A stretch of DNA of 64,000 bases from positions 1 to 64,000 of the forward strand of contig NZ_KB904791.1 in assembly GCF_000380185.1 (NCBI RefSeq), in the 5' to 3' direction. The notes beneath the pieces are model-generated. The model did not search any database. It saw nothing but the letters and a program-made list of their open reading frames with translations, and was not told the origin of the DNA. This stretch comes from Thiofilum flexile DSM 14609 (GTDB taxonomy: Bacteria > Pseudomonadota > Gammaproteobacteria > Thiotrichales > Thiotrichaceae). The translations under genes and the position numbers were made by a program. Positions 26,832-35,586 of the stretch are shown one piece after another (within the stretch, counting starts at the first letter, position 1; every line of letters starts with the position of its first letter).

Positions 26832-28295
26832 TTAGTCAGCACTACCTGCGGCAGCTACTTGAGCATTACCGACATGACCGGTGTTACCATTAAAGCGATT
26901 GAAGTTAGTAAAGCCGGTGTCAAATAGGTCTTTAACTTCATAGAGTTTAAAGGTTTGTGTATCGCCTTTACTGGAGATAGAGCCATCTAGTTTTTGGAGT
27001 ACACCACCCCCTTGGGCTTTATCACCGGTTTCACCATCGCGTTTTTTGCCATTACCATCAGCCGTTTGACCCCAGAAGCCGTGAGGTAAAACGCCATCTG
27101 CAGCAACGTTACTGCTCTTGAATTTTAACGCTAATTCGCCACTTGAAGGGCCGGCACCGATTTCATACTCAGGTGTTTTAATGGTGACTTGATTGCCTTG
27201 CTTTTTAACAGCGCTTGAACCTAATTGATAAGTCCCATCTTTCATTTGCTCATTGTTAATGGTTAACTCACCTTTTTCAGTAACCTTAACGTTATAAGTA
27301 CCATTTTCATTTTGAATGGTAGCACCAATAGCCCCCATGAGGGTTTGATTGGAGCCTTTAGCTCTAAAGGCAGCATTGAGCTGGAAGCCTTTGTCACTGA
27401 TGATATTGAAGGTTTTGCCTGCTTCACCCTTAATATCATATTTCTCACCATCGGCACCAACAAAGTGAGGGTCACCCCAAATGGTGGCACCATGACCAAT
27501 AGAAACGGGGGCGATAGGAGCGGGAGCCGGAACTGGAACAGGCACCGGCATAGGTACTGGAACAGGCACGGGTACAGGGATTTGTGTAATAACACTACCG
27601 CCTCCTCCCCAACCGCCCCAACCATTCATGCCGTTCATGCCGTTCATGCCGTTCATGCCGTTCATGCCGTTCATGCCGTTCATGCCGTTCATGCCGTTCA
27701 TGCCGTTCATGCCGTTCATGCCATTTGTGCCGCCCCAGCCACTCCAGCCATTCATGCCATTCCAGCCGGTTCCACCATTACCACCCCAACCAAGTGATAC
27801 TGAGCCGCTAGTGCCACCTTGACCAAATGAGGAGAGCATTTGTGAAATTAGATTCATGATTGATGGGCTGATACTAGAGCTACCACCGCTTGATTGGCTA
27901 GGAGTGCTAACAGAGCTAGCACCACCTAGTAAACTGGGGATACTAGCAGAACCACTACCACTGGATTGGTTAGTAGAGCTGCCGCCACTTAATAGGCTGG
28001 ATAGGTTGGATAAACTTGGCATGCTAGTAGAGCTGCCGCCGCTTGATTGGCTAGTAGAACTACCACCACTTAATAGGCTGGATAAATTAGATAAACTCGG
28101 CATGCTAGTAGAGCTACCACCGCTTGATTGGCTAGTAGAACTACCACCACTTAATAGGCTGGATAAATTAGATAAACTCGGCATGCTAGTAGAGCTAGCA
28201 CCACTTAATAAACTTGTCCCACCACGAATAGTAGGGAGGGTATTAGTTAAAGTGGAGTTAGTAGTCACCGGGCGTTGTGTTATCGTGTTATTCAT
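26832..28295 (-). CDS. Repeat-rich protein with DUF1521/VWD-like domain and GDPHF site
   Basis: 487 residues. Residues 1-150 are Ser/Gly-rich and include three near-identical 27-residue repeats (37-63, 64-90, 91-117; core MPSLSNLSSLLSGG). Residues 165-225 are Gly/Trp/Asn-rich with an (Asn-Gly-Met) run, then a Val-Pro repeat near 235-258. From about 270, TIWGDPHFVGADGEKYDI starts a domain like DUF1521 or von Willebrand type D. Asp275-Pro276 is the bond cleaved in GDPH proteins of both groups (metal-induced autocleavage in rhizobial NopE effectors; GDPH cleavage in mucins). No classic signal peptide is present, so any export route is unknown. Cleavage here is inference. Confidence 0.75.
   Translation of the reverse strand: MNNTITQRPVTTNSTLTNTLPTIRGGTSLLSGASSTSMPSLSNLSSLLSGGSSTSQSSGGSSTSMPSLSNLSSLLSGGSSTSQSSGGSSTSMPSLSNLSSLLSGGSSTNQSSGSGSASIPSLLGGASSVSTPSQSSGGSSSISPSIMNLISQMLSSFGQGGTSGSVSLGWGGNGGTGWNGMNGWSGWGGTNGMNGMNGMNGMNGMNGMNGMNGMNGMNGMNGMNGWGGWGGGGSVITQIPVPVPVPVPMPVPVPVPAPAPIAPVSIGHGATIWGDPHFVGADGEKYDIKGEAGKTFNIISDKGFQLNAAFRAKGSNQTLMGAIGATIQNENGTYNVKVTEKGELTINNEQMKDGTYQLGSSAVKKQGNQVTIKTPEYEIGAGPSSGELALKFKSSNVAADGVLPHGFWGQTADGNGKKRDGETGDKAQGGGVLQKLDGSISSKGDTQTFKLYEVKDLFDTGFTNFNRFNGNTGHVGNAQVAAAGSAD
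27622..27720 (-). repeat. Tandem 9-bp repeat (about 11 units)
   Basis: Unit CCGTTCATG on the plus strand; ten identical units at 27631-27720 plus one variant (CCATTCATG). On the coding (minus) strand it gives the Asn-Gly-Met run. Copy-number change keeps the reading frame, so length variation between strains is likely. Confidence 0.95.
27945..28187 (-). repeat. Three tandem 81-bp coding repeats
   Basis: Encode the 27-residue Ser-rich repeats (residues 37-117 of the minus-strand protein). Two copies are nearly identical at DNA level and the third diverges at its end, consistent with recent duplication. Confidence 0.85.
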
Positions 28296-28815
28296 AACGT
28301 ATACCTGAAATAAAATGAAAAACCATTAGTATTAATTTCTAACTGAGGATATTCACTAAGTAGTAAGGTATATTAAATTGAATAGTAATTTAGTTGTAAA
28401 TGTTATGTGTAACAATATTGAGTTATCCATTTGCAAACTTTAAATAACCCCTATCAACACATAATATATATGTTATTAACGTCCATATTAATTAAAATAT
28501 ATCGCGAACATTACTTACTTTACTTCCTGTTAGATAGCACTATTTAGATATTCCTAGGGGTTGTGCGACAATATTTTTTAGATAGGCTGTCAACATCTAG
28601 CTATGAAAGGTAGCGTATTGTACCCGATTCAGGTATTTACTTTTTAAGCAATAAAAGTCACTATAATTTTTTAATGACCGCCTATAAAAATATTGTATGA
28701 CATATGTTTCAATAGGAATAAGTTTTTTCTTATTCAATTAGTTTAAGTTTTAATTAATTTACAGCAAGATAGCACTCAAGGTATGCTCTCTGACTTTTTA
28801 TGGAGAGGGTAACTT
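28296..28815. other. AT-rich intergenic region between divergent genes
   Basis: About 520 bases separating the minus-strand repeat-rich protein from the plus-strand TSUP transporter. It is distinctly AT-rich with many TATAAT-like words, so it must hold both promoters, but none can be singled out. No gene, tRNA or clear hairpin is visible. Confidence 0.6.
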
Positions 28816-29589
28816 ATGGATGGTAGCTTAGGTTTGGGATTTTTATCCGGTGATGTGGTAGTAATACTAGTCGCTTTAGCTGTACTTGCAGGCTGGGTGG
28901 ATTCTATTGGTGGGGGCGGCGGATTAATTACATTACCAGCTTTGTTATGGGCAGGTATTCCCCCTGTGCAGGTATTAGCAACTAATAAATTACAAAGCAG
29001 TTTTGGCTCATTGACGGCTACTTTAAACTATACGCGCCAAGGTTTATTAAAGCCGAGTGATTATAAGTTGGCGGTATTATTAACTTTTATCGGGTCAGTT
29101 TTAGGCGCTTTAACGGTACAACAATTGGATAGCTCTATTTTAAATAAAGTGATTCCATTTTTAATGATTTTATTTGCTTTATACTTTATTTTTGCCCCCT
29201 CTTTAAATGATCAAGAGCGTCAGCGCCGAATTAGCCATACGGGGTTTGCCATTATTATCGGGACAGGGGTTGGCTTTTATGATGGCTTTTTTGGTCCAGG
29301 AACAGGAACATTTTTTGTTATGGCAGCGGTGTTATTATTAGGGTTAGGAATTCAGCGGGCGACAGGTTTAACTAAATTACTTAATTTCACCAGTAACTTA
29401 GCAGCCTTGATAGTTTTTGCCTTACATGGTGAGGTATTATGGGTATTAGGTTTACTAATGGGGCTAGGGCAAATAGCCGGAAGCTTTATAGGATCACAAA
29501 TGGCGAGTAAGCATGGAGCTAAATTAATTCGCCCGGTTTTAATTGTGGTATCCCTAGTGGTATCCGTCAAGCTATTGATTTTTAGCTAA
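28816..29589 (+). CDS. TauE/SafE (TSUP) family anion permease
   Basis: 257 residues with about eight membrane segments and two family repeats. The first repeat has LAGWVDSIGGGGGLITLPAL followed by PVQVLATNKLQSSFGS; the second has GFYDGFFGPGTGTFF followed by GLTKLLNFTSN. This group (YfcA-like TSUP) exports or imports sulfite, sulfoacetate or related anions. The substrate cannot be set from sequence, though sulfur compounds would suit a sulfur-oxidising host. GGAGAGGG precedes the ATG. Confidence 0.9.
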   Translation: MDGSLGLGFLSGDVVVILVALAVLAGWVDSIGGGGGLITLPALLWAGIPPVQVLATNKLQSSFGSLTATLNYTRQGLLKPSDYKLAVLLTFIGSVLGALTVQQLDSSILNKVIPFLMILFALYFIFAPSLNDQERQRRISHTGFAIIIGTGVGFYDGFFGPGTGTFFVMAAVLLLGLGIQRATGLTKLLNFTSNLAALIVFALHGEVLWVLGLLMGLGQIAGSFIGSQMASKHGAKLIRPVLIVVSLVVSVKLLIFS

Positions 29590-29892
29590 TCAACACAGTG
29601 AGAATGACCCTCTACTAAGCGTATTTACTATACATCGTACGGTGGCAAGTAGTCTCTGGGCAGAAAGATCACCGACGAGGTAGAAGGCCATCCTCGCTAT
29701 GCTGATTAGAGGTCCTATTTGACGAATAATCTTTAGCGTGTTGTCTACATAAATAGCATATTTTTTTGAAAAGTAAAGTGCGCTTTGATTAATTTTTTGG
29801 CCTAAAATAACAGCAGAGCGCTTGATTTTTATCATAATAACGGGTGGCATCAGGGGGTATAAACCACCCGTTAAACGGTAGGAAAAATACGA
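29590..29892. other. Intergenic region between convergent genes
   Basis: 303 bases between the TSUP gene and the SH3 protein gene. It contains the SH3 gene's terminator (29839-29872). A minus-strand 86-codon frame here lacks a ribosome-binding site and starts inside the terminator, so it is not called. The plus-strand text around 29600-29760 looks like decayed coding sequence, but no family is recognised. Confidence 0.5.
29839..29872 (-). terminator. Rho-independent terminator of the SH3-domain protein gene
   Basis: Stem AACGGGTGG / CCACCCGTT with a 16-base loop, 21 bases after the minus-strand stop, followed on that strand by TATTATGAT. Confidence 0.65.
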
Positions 29893-30570
29893 CTATTGGT
29901 TAATGACGCGGCAGCAACCGGATACTACTTGGCGCTCATCCAAGGATCCGGTAAGGCTGTAGTTATAAGACGCATTACCTACCGAGCAAGACGCTACCTT
30001 TTGTAGAAAGAGCTGGGTCGTGCGTTGATCTTTTTTGCCTCCGACCATGGCAATGCTGGATTGATTAGCGGATTGTTGGCGGAAGGTAACCGGAACCGTA
30101 TACGATTTTTTACTAGGATCGATGACATGTACACTGGTGGCACTAATGTGAATAGTCCAGCGTGGCTCGGCTCCCATACAACTCATCACCACGCGTTTTG
30201 CCGTTTGAGGTTTAGCAGGTGCTGATGCTTGAGGTTTGTGTGTATTGGCAGCTACCGTGCCAGATTCTGCGACGAGATAACGTTGATTAACCCAACCTTC
30301 TACACCAGCCCAAGTCACTTGCTTCCAAGTGCTAGAGCCTTGAGTGGCTTGCTTACCCGTAGCGATAACGCCTTTGCCATTAAAGGGGAGTACCGCCGTC
30401 ACAGGGTAGTTGACACCAGGGCCTGAGCGTACATTGAGATTATCGTTAGGGGTAATACGTGTCACTGAATAGACACGGCTTTGCTTATCTACTTGAGTGG
30501 TCGATGCGGATAAAGGTGCAGCAGTAGCTAGCAAAATACTGGTAGTTAAAAGAGTGGTTAATAATTTCAT
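29893..30570 (-). CDS. Secreted protein with bacterial SH3 domain
   Basis: 225 residues. Signal peptide MKLLTTLLTTSILLATAAPLSA, then a bacterial SH3 (SH3_3) domain at about 40-98 with NVRSGPGVNYPVTAVLP and GVEGWVNQRYL. A Pro/Ala/Lys linker follows, then a C-terminal beta-rich region with paired cysteines (SCMGAEPRWTIHI, VASCSVGNASYNY, SGCCRVINQ). Bacterial SH3 domains commonly bind peptidoglycan or peptides. ATG 30570 is preferred: AGGAG lies 7 bases upstream. The C-terminal region resembles small periplasmic proteins of unknown function. Confidence 0.8.
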   Translation of the reverse strand: MKLLTTLLTTSILLATAAPLSASTTQVDKQSRVYSVTRITPNDNLNVRSGPGVNYPVTAVLPFNGKGVIATGKQATQGSSTWKQVTWAGVEGWVNQRYLVAESGTVAANTHKPQASAPAKPQTAKRVVMSCMGAEPRWTIHISATSVHVIDPSKKSYTVPVTFRQQSANQSSIAMVGGKKDQRTTQLFLQKVASCSVGNASYNYSLTGSLDERQVVSGCCRVINQ

Positions 30571-30851
30571 GGAGACTCCTATCAAATCAACTTCCTATTG
30601 AACAGCAACACAAATGAATAGTTTTTGAGCTAAACTACGAGTAGTGTTGTGGACGTGCCTACTAGTGTAATGGCATTTATGAAAATATCTGCATTAAAAA
30701 ACTATTTTTGAGTAGATTAGGGATTTTTTTGCTCTATTTTTGAACAGACTCCTATAAAAATGGCCGTCTAGCAGGCTCTACTAAATTAAACCAAGGCTGT
30801 GATATATAGTGGTGAGTGTGTAGCTGACCCCTATTAACGAAGGATGACCCC

Positions 30852-32138
30852 ATGATCCGACCTGCTAGAGTAGCCCCTGAAGCTACTGCTCATCATTACT
30901 ATCAACAAGCAGTAATTTTATATAAACAAAGATACTATCCTGAAGCATTAAAACAGTTGGCATTGGGTCTGCAAGTCGATGCGGATTATAAATTACTTTA
31001 TTTATTAGCCAGAGATATCTTTGCTAAATTAAATGGAGCAGAAGAGCGGCGCTTATTTGCCATTGCCTTAAGTGACTTTAATCAGTTTCAAGCCTTTTTT
31101 GATTTAGGCTATCATTTTATTGATACCGAGCACTATGAGTTAGCAGCAGCTTTACTCGAAAAAGCCTTAAAACTAGCCCCGACTAATATCGATGCAGCCT
31201 ATGAGTTGGCTTTTGCCTATATGGCACGCTTTAAGAATCAAGAAGCTTTAGCGGCATTGAGTAAGGTAGATTATGAAAGCGATTTTTGGGCAGCCTATTT
31301 ATACTATCAATGTAAGCTATGGTTGAAGCAACCTGAGGGTATTATTGAGTTTATTGATGATGTACAGTTATTACTGGATAATAAAAAGCTCAATGAATCG
31401 GCTGATTTGATTCAAGATAAAGTGACCGAGCTACAAGAAAGTTTAAAGCGTTATCAGCAAGTAAGCTTTAATGATCAAGTGCCTATTCGAGAATGGCACT
31501 TTGTACAATATGGTTGTGCTATTTTAGCTTATAACGAAGAAAATACTGCTATTGCGGGGGGGCGTTATACTCATTTAGTAGGTGATTTATCTTTTGTACA
31601 TTTAATTTTAGATAACTTAACCCGATATTTAGCTAGCACTCAGCGTATCCCTAAAAAAATAGTCGCTTTACCCGATCCTGAGTCAATGTTATTAGGTTTA
31701 GTATTAGCAGAGTTACTACAGCTACCTTGTAACCTATTGGAAATCATGGAGGATTTTACGGATTGCTTAGTAGTGGCAGCAGATAGTCAATCATTTAATG
31801 GTATTGAGCCATTGATTGATATTTTACCTAATCAAACCGTATTTGCTTTGCATCATACTTGGCTAAGCCGCTCAATGATTATACCCGATGTAGTAGGGGT
31901 TATTAGTCAATTTTATACCTCACCATGGTCTGAGTTAGGTTTAACAGACGATAGTGAAATGCTCACAGGGTTGACAAAGCGTATCTTAGCTGCTTCTATT
32001 GAACGAAAAACTAGTTTTGATAGACATCTCACTTTTTATCAGCAACACGCGGAGTGGTTAAAAGGTGGGAAACTAGGCGGAAATAAACGCTCGCCTTATA
32101 GCATTGAAAGCCCTATTGGTGGTGAGTATTATTTTTGA
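30852..32138 (+). CDS. TPR-repeat protein with uncharacterised C-terminal domain
   Basis: 428 residues, cytoplasmic by appearance. The N-terminal half (about 12-190) is TPR-like, with repeats such as AHHYYQQAVILYKQRYYPEA and YELAAALLEKALKLAPTNID. The C-terminal half (about 215-405) is an alternating hydrophobic/helical domain (IVALPDPESMLLGLVLAELL, CLVVAADSQSF, VFALHHTWLSRS) that I cannot assign. AAGGATGACCCC precedes the ATG. It stands alone between intergenic gaps. Its role is unknown. Confidence 0.75.
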   Translation: MIRPARVAPEATAHHYYQQAVILYKQRYYPEALKQLALGLQVDADYKLLYLLARDIFAKLNGAEERRLFAIALSDFNQFQAFFDLGYHFIDTEHYELAAALLEKALKLAPTNIDAAYELAFAYMARFKNQEALAALSKVDYESDFWAAYLYYQCKLWLKQPEGIIEFIDDVQLLLDNKKLNESADLIQDKVTELQESLKRYQQVSFNDQVPIREWHFVQYGCAILAYNEENTAIAGGRYTHLVGDLSFVHLILDNLTRYLASTQRIPKKIVALPDPESMLLGLVLAELLQLPCNLLEIMEDFTDCLVVAADSQSFNGIEPLIDILPNQTVFALHHTWLSRSMIIPDVVGVISQFYTSPWSELGLTDDSEMLTGLTKRILAASIERKTSFDRHLTFYQQHAEWLKGGKLGGNKRSPYSIESPIGGEYYF

Positions 32139-32321
32139 TTGATGGTGCTTATATAGAATCAAAAAAATAATTAAACGATGAACCTATTATTTTTTATACC
32201 TCTTGTCTTTTAAACTTTACCGCTTATCCATTTTGGATCTTAAATTATGGCGTAATGATTAAACTCTATAGCTATCACTTACCCAATTTAAAACAACTGA
32301 TCTGAAAAGGAGTTCTGGCTT

Positions 32322-32603
32322 ATGAAAGCAACAACAACATTAAGTGGTTTAGTAGCAAGTGCTGTATTAGCAGTGTCTATGATTGCACCCGGTACAGCAA
32401 GTGCTGCGAGTAAGCCTAATCCAGCTTGCAAAAAAGCGGAGAAACAGTTGACTGCTAAAATTAAGCGTTTAAAAAGAATGGCGGCTGAGCGTCGTAGCAA
32501 AGGGGATGCTTATGGTGAGCGTCGCTTAAAAAGCCTAGCTAATGTGATTGCTGCACACCGTGGTAATTTACCTTGCGTAAATAAACAAACCTGCGGTATC
32601 TAA
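32322..32603 (+). CDS. Small basic secreted protein
   Basis: 93 residues. Signal peptide of about 28 residues (MKATTTLSGLVASAVLAVSM..., cleavage near ASA-AS). The mature part is very basic (KKAEKQLTAKIKRLKRMAAERRSKG) with three cysteines (PACKKAE, LPCVNKQTCG). AAGGAG precedes the ATG. It is followed directly by a strong terminator, so it is monocistronic. No family recognised; the basic periplasmic helix could bind an anionic polymer, but this is speculation. Confidence 0.7.
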   Translation: MKATTTLSGLVASAVLAVSMIAPGTASAASKPNPACKKAEKQLTAKIKRLKRMAAERRSKGDAYGERRLKSLANVIAAHRGNLPCVNKQTCGI

Positions 32604-32614
32604 TGTCTTCCTCT

Positions 32615-32644
32615 ACCCCGCTCATGCTTTAGGCTGAGCGGGGT
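32615..32644. terminator. Bidirectional terminator between small secreted gene and pntB
   Basis: Perfect 10-bp stem ACCCCGCTCA / TGAGCGGGGT with a 10-base loop, followed by TTCTATTT on the plus strand. It sits between two convergent stops (32603 and 32651) and can serve both. Confidence 0.8.
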
Positions 32645-32650
32645 TTCTAT

Positions 32651-34027
32651 TTATAGTTCTTTGATATGATGGATTAAGTCATTAGCGGCTGCTTGACCAT
32701 CACCATAGAGCATTCGGCAATTATCCGCATAGAATAAATGATTTTCTACACCAGAAAAGCCTGCCCCTTGACCGCGTTTAATCACAATGACATTTTTAGC
32801 GTCTTGTGCATTTAAAATCGGCATACCATAAATGGGGCTCGCAGGATCGGTTAATGCCACCGGATTAACGACATCATTAGCCCCAATGACTACTGCGACA
32901 TCGGCTGTTTTAAATTCCTCATTAATTTCATCTAGGTCATAAATTAAATCATAAGGAACCCCAGCTTCGGCGAGTAATACATTCATATGTCCGGGCATAC
33001 GTCCTGCGACGGGATGAATAGCAAATTTCACCATCACACCGCGTTGTTGCAGTAATTTGCACAGTTCCCAGACTTTATGTTGTGCCTGAGCGACTGCCAT
33101 ACCATAGCCCGGAATGACTATCACTTTTTCAGCAAAGGCGAGCATAATCGCACTATCTTGGGCTTCAATCGCCTTCATGGAGCCAGCAATGGGCTTTTCT
33201 TCACCAGAGCTGGTACCAAATTGGCTAAAGAGCACATTGCTAATGGGGCGATTCATGGCTTTAGCCATTAATTGAGTCAATAAAGTACCCGCTGAGCCGA
33301 CGACCATACCGGCAATCATCATGGCAGGATTATCTAATACATAGCCCTCAAAGCCGACCGCTAAACCCGTAAAGGCATTATAAAGTGAAATCACCACGGG
33401 CATATCCGCTCCACCAATCGGTAGCGTCATTAATACCCCAAAAGCGAGTGCTGCTACAAAGAAGAGGGCGAGGATAAACAAGCTATAGTCATTACCACTG
33501 AAGATAATCACTAACCCTAATAACACCGCCACAGCAAACACAACACCATTGATTAATTGCTGATTGGGAAAACGAATACTAGCGCGGAAGGCTTTAATCC
33601 CTTGTAATTTAGCAAAGGCAATGCCTGAACCTGCAAACGCAATCGCACCAATTAAAGCCCCTACTACCGCTAGTGTTTGTACACCCGTACTTAGACCATG
33701 ATGTTTCATCAGCTCCACGGCGGCAATCGCGGCAGCCGCACCCCCACCCATACCATTATAAAGGGCAATCATTTGCGGCATATCGGTCATGGCGACCGTT
33801 TTAGCACTCTTCCAAGCAAGACCACCGCCAATCGCAATCGCTAAAATGATCAGAATATAATTGGTATTAATGCTAGGATGAACAAAGGTCACGACGGTGG
33901 CTAATACCATCCCCGCGCCCGCCCATTGAATCCCGCGTTGCGCGGTCGTAGGCGAGGCCATTTGCTTTAAGCCAATAATAAACAGCACCGCAGCGATATA
34001 ATAGGCCAGTTCTACTATAAAGTTCAT
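32651..34027 (-). CDS. pntB: NAD(P) transhydrogenase beta subunit PntB
   Basis: 458 residues. Nine or so membrane segments form the proton channel half (MNFIVELAYYIAAVLFIIGLK onward, LPIGGADMPVVISLYNAFTG). The cytoplasmic NADP-binding domain III starts at about 285 with VIVIPGYGMAVAQAQH, then AIHPVAGRMPGHMNVLLAEA and VVIGANDVVNP. The complex couples hydride transfer from NADH to NADP+ to proton entry. It overlaps pntAb by ATGA. Confidence 0.96.
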   Translation of the reverse strand: MNFIVELAYYIAAVLFIIGLKQMASPTTAQRGIQWAGAGMVLATVVTFVHPSINTNYILIILAIAIGGGLAWKSAKTVAMTDMPQMIALYNGMGGGAAAAIAAVELMKHHGLSTGVQTLAVVGALIGAIAFAGSGIAFAKLQGIKAFRASIRFPNQQLINGVVFAVAVLLGLVIIFSGNDYSLFILALFFVAALAFGVLMTLPIGGADMPVVISLYNAFTGLAVGFEGYVLDNPAMMIAGMVVGSAGTLLTQLMAKAMNRPISNVLFSQFGTSSGEEKPIAGSMKAIEAQDSAIMLAFAEKVIVIPGYGMAVAQAQHKVWELCKLLQQRGVMVKFAIHPVAGRMPGHMNVLLAEAGVPYDLIYDLDEINEEFKTADVAVVIGANDVVNPVALTDPASPIYGMPILNAQDAKNVIVIKRGQGAGFSGVENHLFYADNCRMLYGDGQAAANDLIHHIKEL

Positions 34028-34317
34028 GAGCGTTTACCTCCTTTGCTGGTTTGGAACATTTCCAGCATGCGCTCAGTGACCACATAGCCACCCACAGCAT
34101 TACCGGCGGCGAGTAATACCGCAATAAAACCAACGATTTGTTGTCCCACACTCTCCGCTTGACCCAGAGCGACCATGGCACCGACTAGAACAATACCGTG
34201 GATAAAGTTAGAGCCAGACATTAAGGGGGTATGTAAAATCACCGGAACTTTAGAAATAACCTCATAGCCCGTAAACGCGGCTAGCGTAAAAATATAAAGA
34301 GCAATCCAACCTTCCAT
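34024..34317 (-). CDS. pntAb: NAD(P) transhydrogenase alpha-2 subunit (PntAb)
   Basis: 97 residues, three or four membrane helices (LYIFTLAAFTGYEVIS, PLMSGSNFIHGIVLVGAMVAL, FIAVLLAAGNAVGGYVVTERML). It is the membrane part of the split alpha subunit; E. coli PntA carries it fused to the NAD-binding domain. It immediately follows pntAa on the minus strand and overlaps pntB by ATGA. Confidence 0.95.
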   Translation of the reverse strand: MEGWIALYIFTLAAFTGYEVISKVPVILHTPLMSGSNFIHGIVLVGAMVALGQAESVGQQIVGFIAVLLAAGNAVGGYVVTERMLEMFQTSKGGKRS

Positions 34318-35436
34318 TTAAGCCTCCGCAGCGCGGCGTACCGCCTCATTTGCAATCTTACCTTGATGCGTTAATAACGAACCCGCAATAATTTCATCAT
34401 TGAAATCAGGCTGATAGTTGCCATCCTTCAGTGATAAGCTCAAAAAGCTCAAGAGGTTTTTGGCATACATTTCACTGGCATGGGTGGGGAGTTGGCTCGG
34501 AACATTCAGCGGGGCATGAATCGTGACATAGTGCTGAGTGATGGTATGTCCGGGGACACTTAATACACAGTTGCCTCCGCCTTCGGCAGCAATATCAATA
34601 ATCACCGCACCCGCTTTCATGACTTTAACCATTTCCGCCGTAATGATTTTGGGCGAGGGGCGACCCGGAATCGCTGCGGTGGTAATCAGCACATCGGCAC
34701 TAGCAAAATATTGTGCTAACTCCGCTTGTTGCTGAGCTTGCTCTTCGGCGGTGAGTTCACGCGCATAGCCGCCACTGCCTTCGGCTTTAATCCCTAGCTC
34801 AATAAACTTAGCTCCAAGGGATTGCACCTGTTCTTTCGTCGCAGAGCGTACATCATAGGCCTCGACAATTGCCCCTAAGCGCCGTGCGGTAGCGATTGCT
34901 TGTAAACCGGCTACACCTGCACCAATGACAATTACTTTAGCCGGGCGAATCGTACCCGCAGCGGTGGTGAGCATAGGGAAAAAACGACTCGCTAAGTCCG
35001 CACCCATAATCGCCGCCTTATAACCTGCGACTGATGCTTGTGACGACAATACATCCATGGCTTGAGCGCGGGAAATACGCGGGATGAGTTCCATGGCAAA
35101 GCTGGTGATGCCGCGTGCGGCGAGTGCTTTCACCTGCTCCAAGCGTTGATAGGGATTGAGCATGCCAATCAAAATACTATTCGGCTTGAGTAGGGCTATC
35201 TCCTCAAGGCGGGGCATTTGTACCGTGAGGGTAATATCAGCATTATAGAGGTCTGCTTTAGGGCTAATAGTCACCCCTTGAAAGGCAGTGTCCGGGTAGT
35301 GGGCATGAGTACCGGCACCCTGTTCGAGCAACACTTGAGCACCGAGTTTAAGCAGTTTGGTGGCGACACTGGGTTCAAGGGCAACCCGTTTTTCGCCGGG
35401 GGTCGTTTCTTTAGGAATCGCTATGGTAGTTGACAC
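34318..35436 (-). CDS. pntAa: NAD(P) transhydrogenase alpha-1 subunit (PntAa)
   Basis: 372 residues, NAD-binding domain I, related to alanine dehydrogenase. Starts TIAIPKETTPGEKRVALEP; Rossmann motif VIVIGAGVAGLQAIATARRLGA; mobile loop and SVPGHTITQHYVTIHAPLNVPS near the end. It starts at GTG 35436 with GGGAGGA about 9 bases upstream. First gene of pntAa-pntAb-pntB. The split alpha arrangement is common outside the enterics. Confidence 0.96.
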   Translation of the reverse strand: MSTTIAIPKETTPGEKRVALEPSVATKLLKLGAQVLLEQGAGTHAHYPDTAFQGVTISPKADLYNADITLTVQMPRLEEIALLKPNSILIGMLNPYQRLEQVKALAARGITSFAMELIPRISRAQAMDVLSSQASVAGYKAAIMGADLASRFFPMLTTAAGTIRPAKVIVIGAGVAGLQAIATARRLGAIVEAYDVRSATKEQVQSLGAKFIELGIKAEGSGGYARELTAEEQAQQQAELAQYFASADVLITTAAIPGRPSPKIITAEMVKVMKAGAVIIDIAAEGGGNCVLSVPGHTITQHYVTIHAPLNVPSQLPTHASEMYAKNLLSFLSLSLKDGNYQPDFNDEIIAGSLLTHQGKIANEAVRRAAEA

Positions 35437-35586
35437 AATTGTTTATCCTCCCATGTGTAACTGTGACCGCATCATCATATAACAAATTTTGCTAAAAAGT
35501 TTGGCGGCTTAAGGGAGGCGTGTGCTATCTATTGCTAGCTAGTACTTTGTCCCTATACGGTGTATGGATTAAGGAGGTTGGGATGT

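Noticed and set aside
27622-27720. CRISPR or satellite array
   Set aside because: The 9-bp units are contiguous and in frame within a protein gene; there are no spacers.
27628-27822. Plus-strand ORF encoding repeats of Met-Pro-Phe
   Set aside because: It is the antisense shadow of the 9-bp tandem repeat in the minus-strand repeat-rich protein; no ribosome-binding site and no independent coding signal.
27856-28308. Plus-strand ORF of 150 codons with Leu/Pro-rich repeats
   Set aside because: Antisense shadow of the Ser-rich repeats. The minus-strand frame has the recognisable domain, start and terminator.
29590-29850. Minus-strand 86-codon ORF
   Set aside because: It starts within the terminator hairpin of the SH3 gene, lacks a Shine-Dalgarno sequence, and resembles no family.
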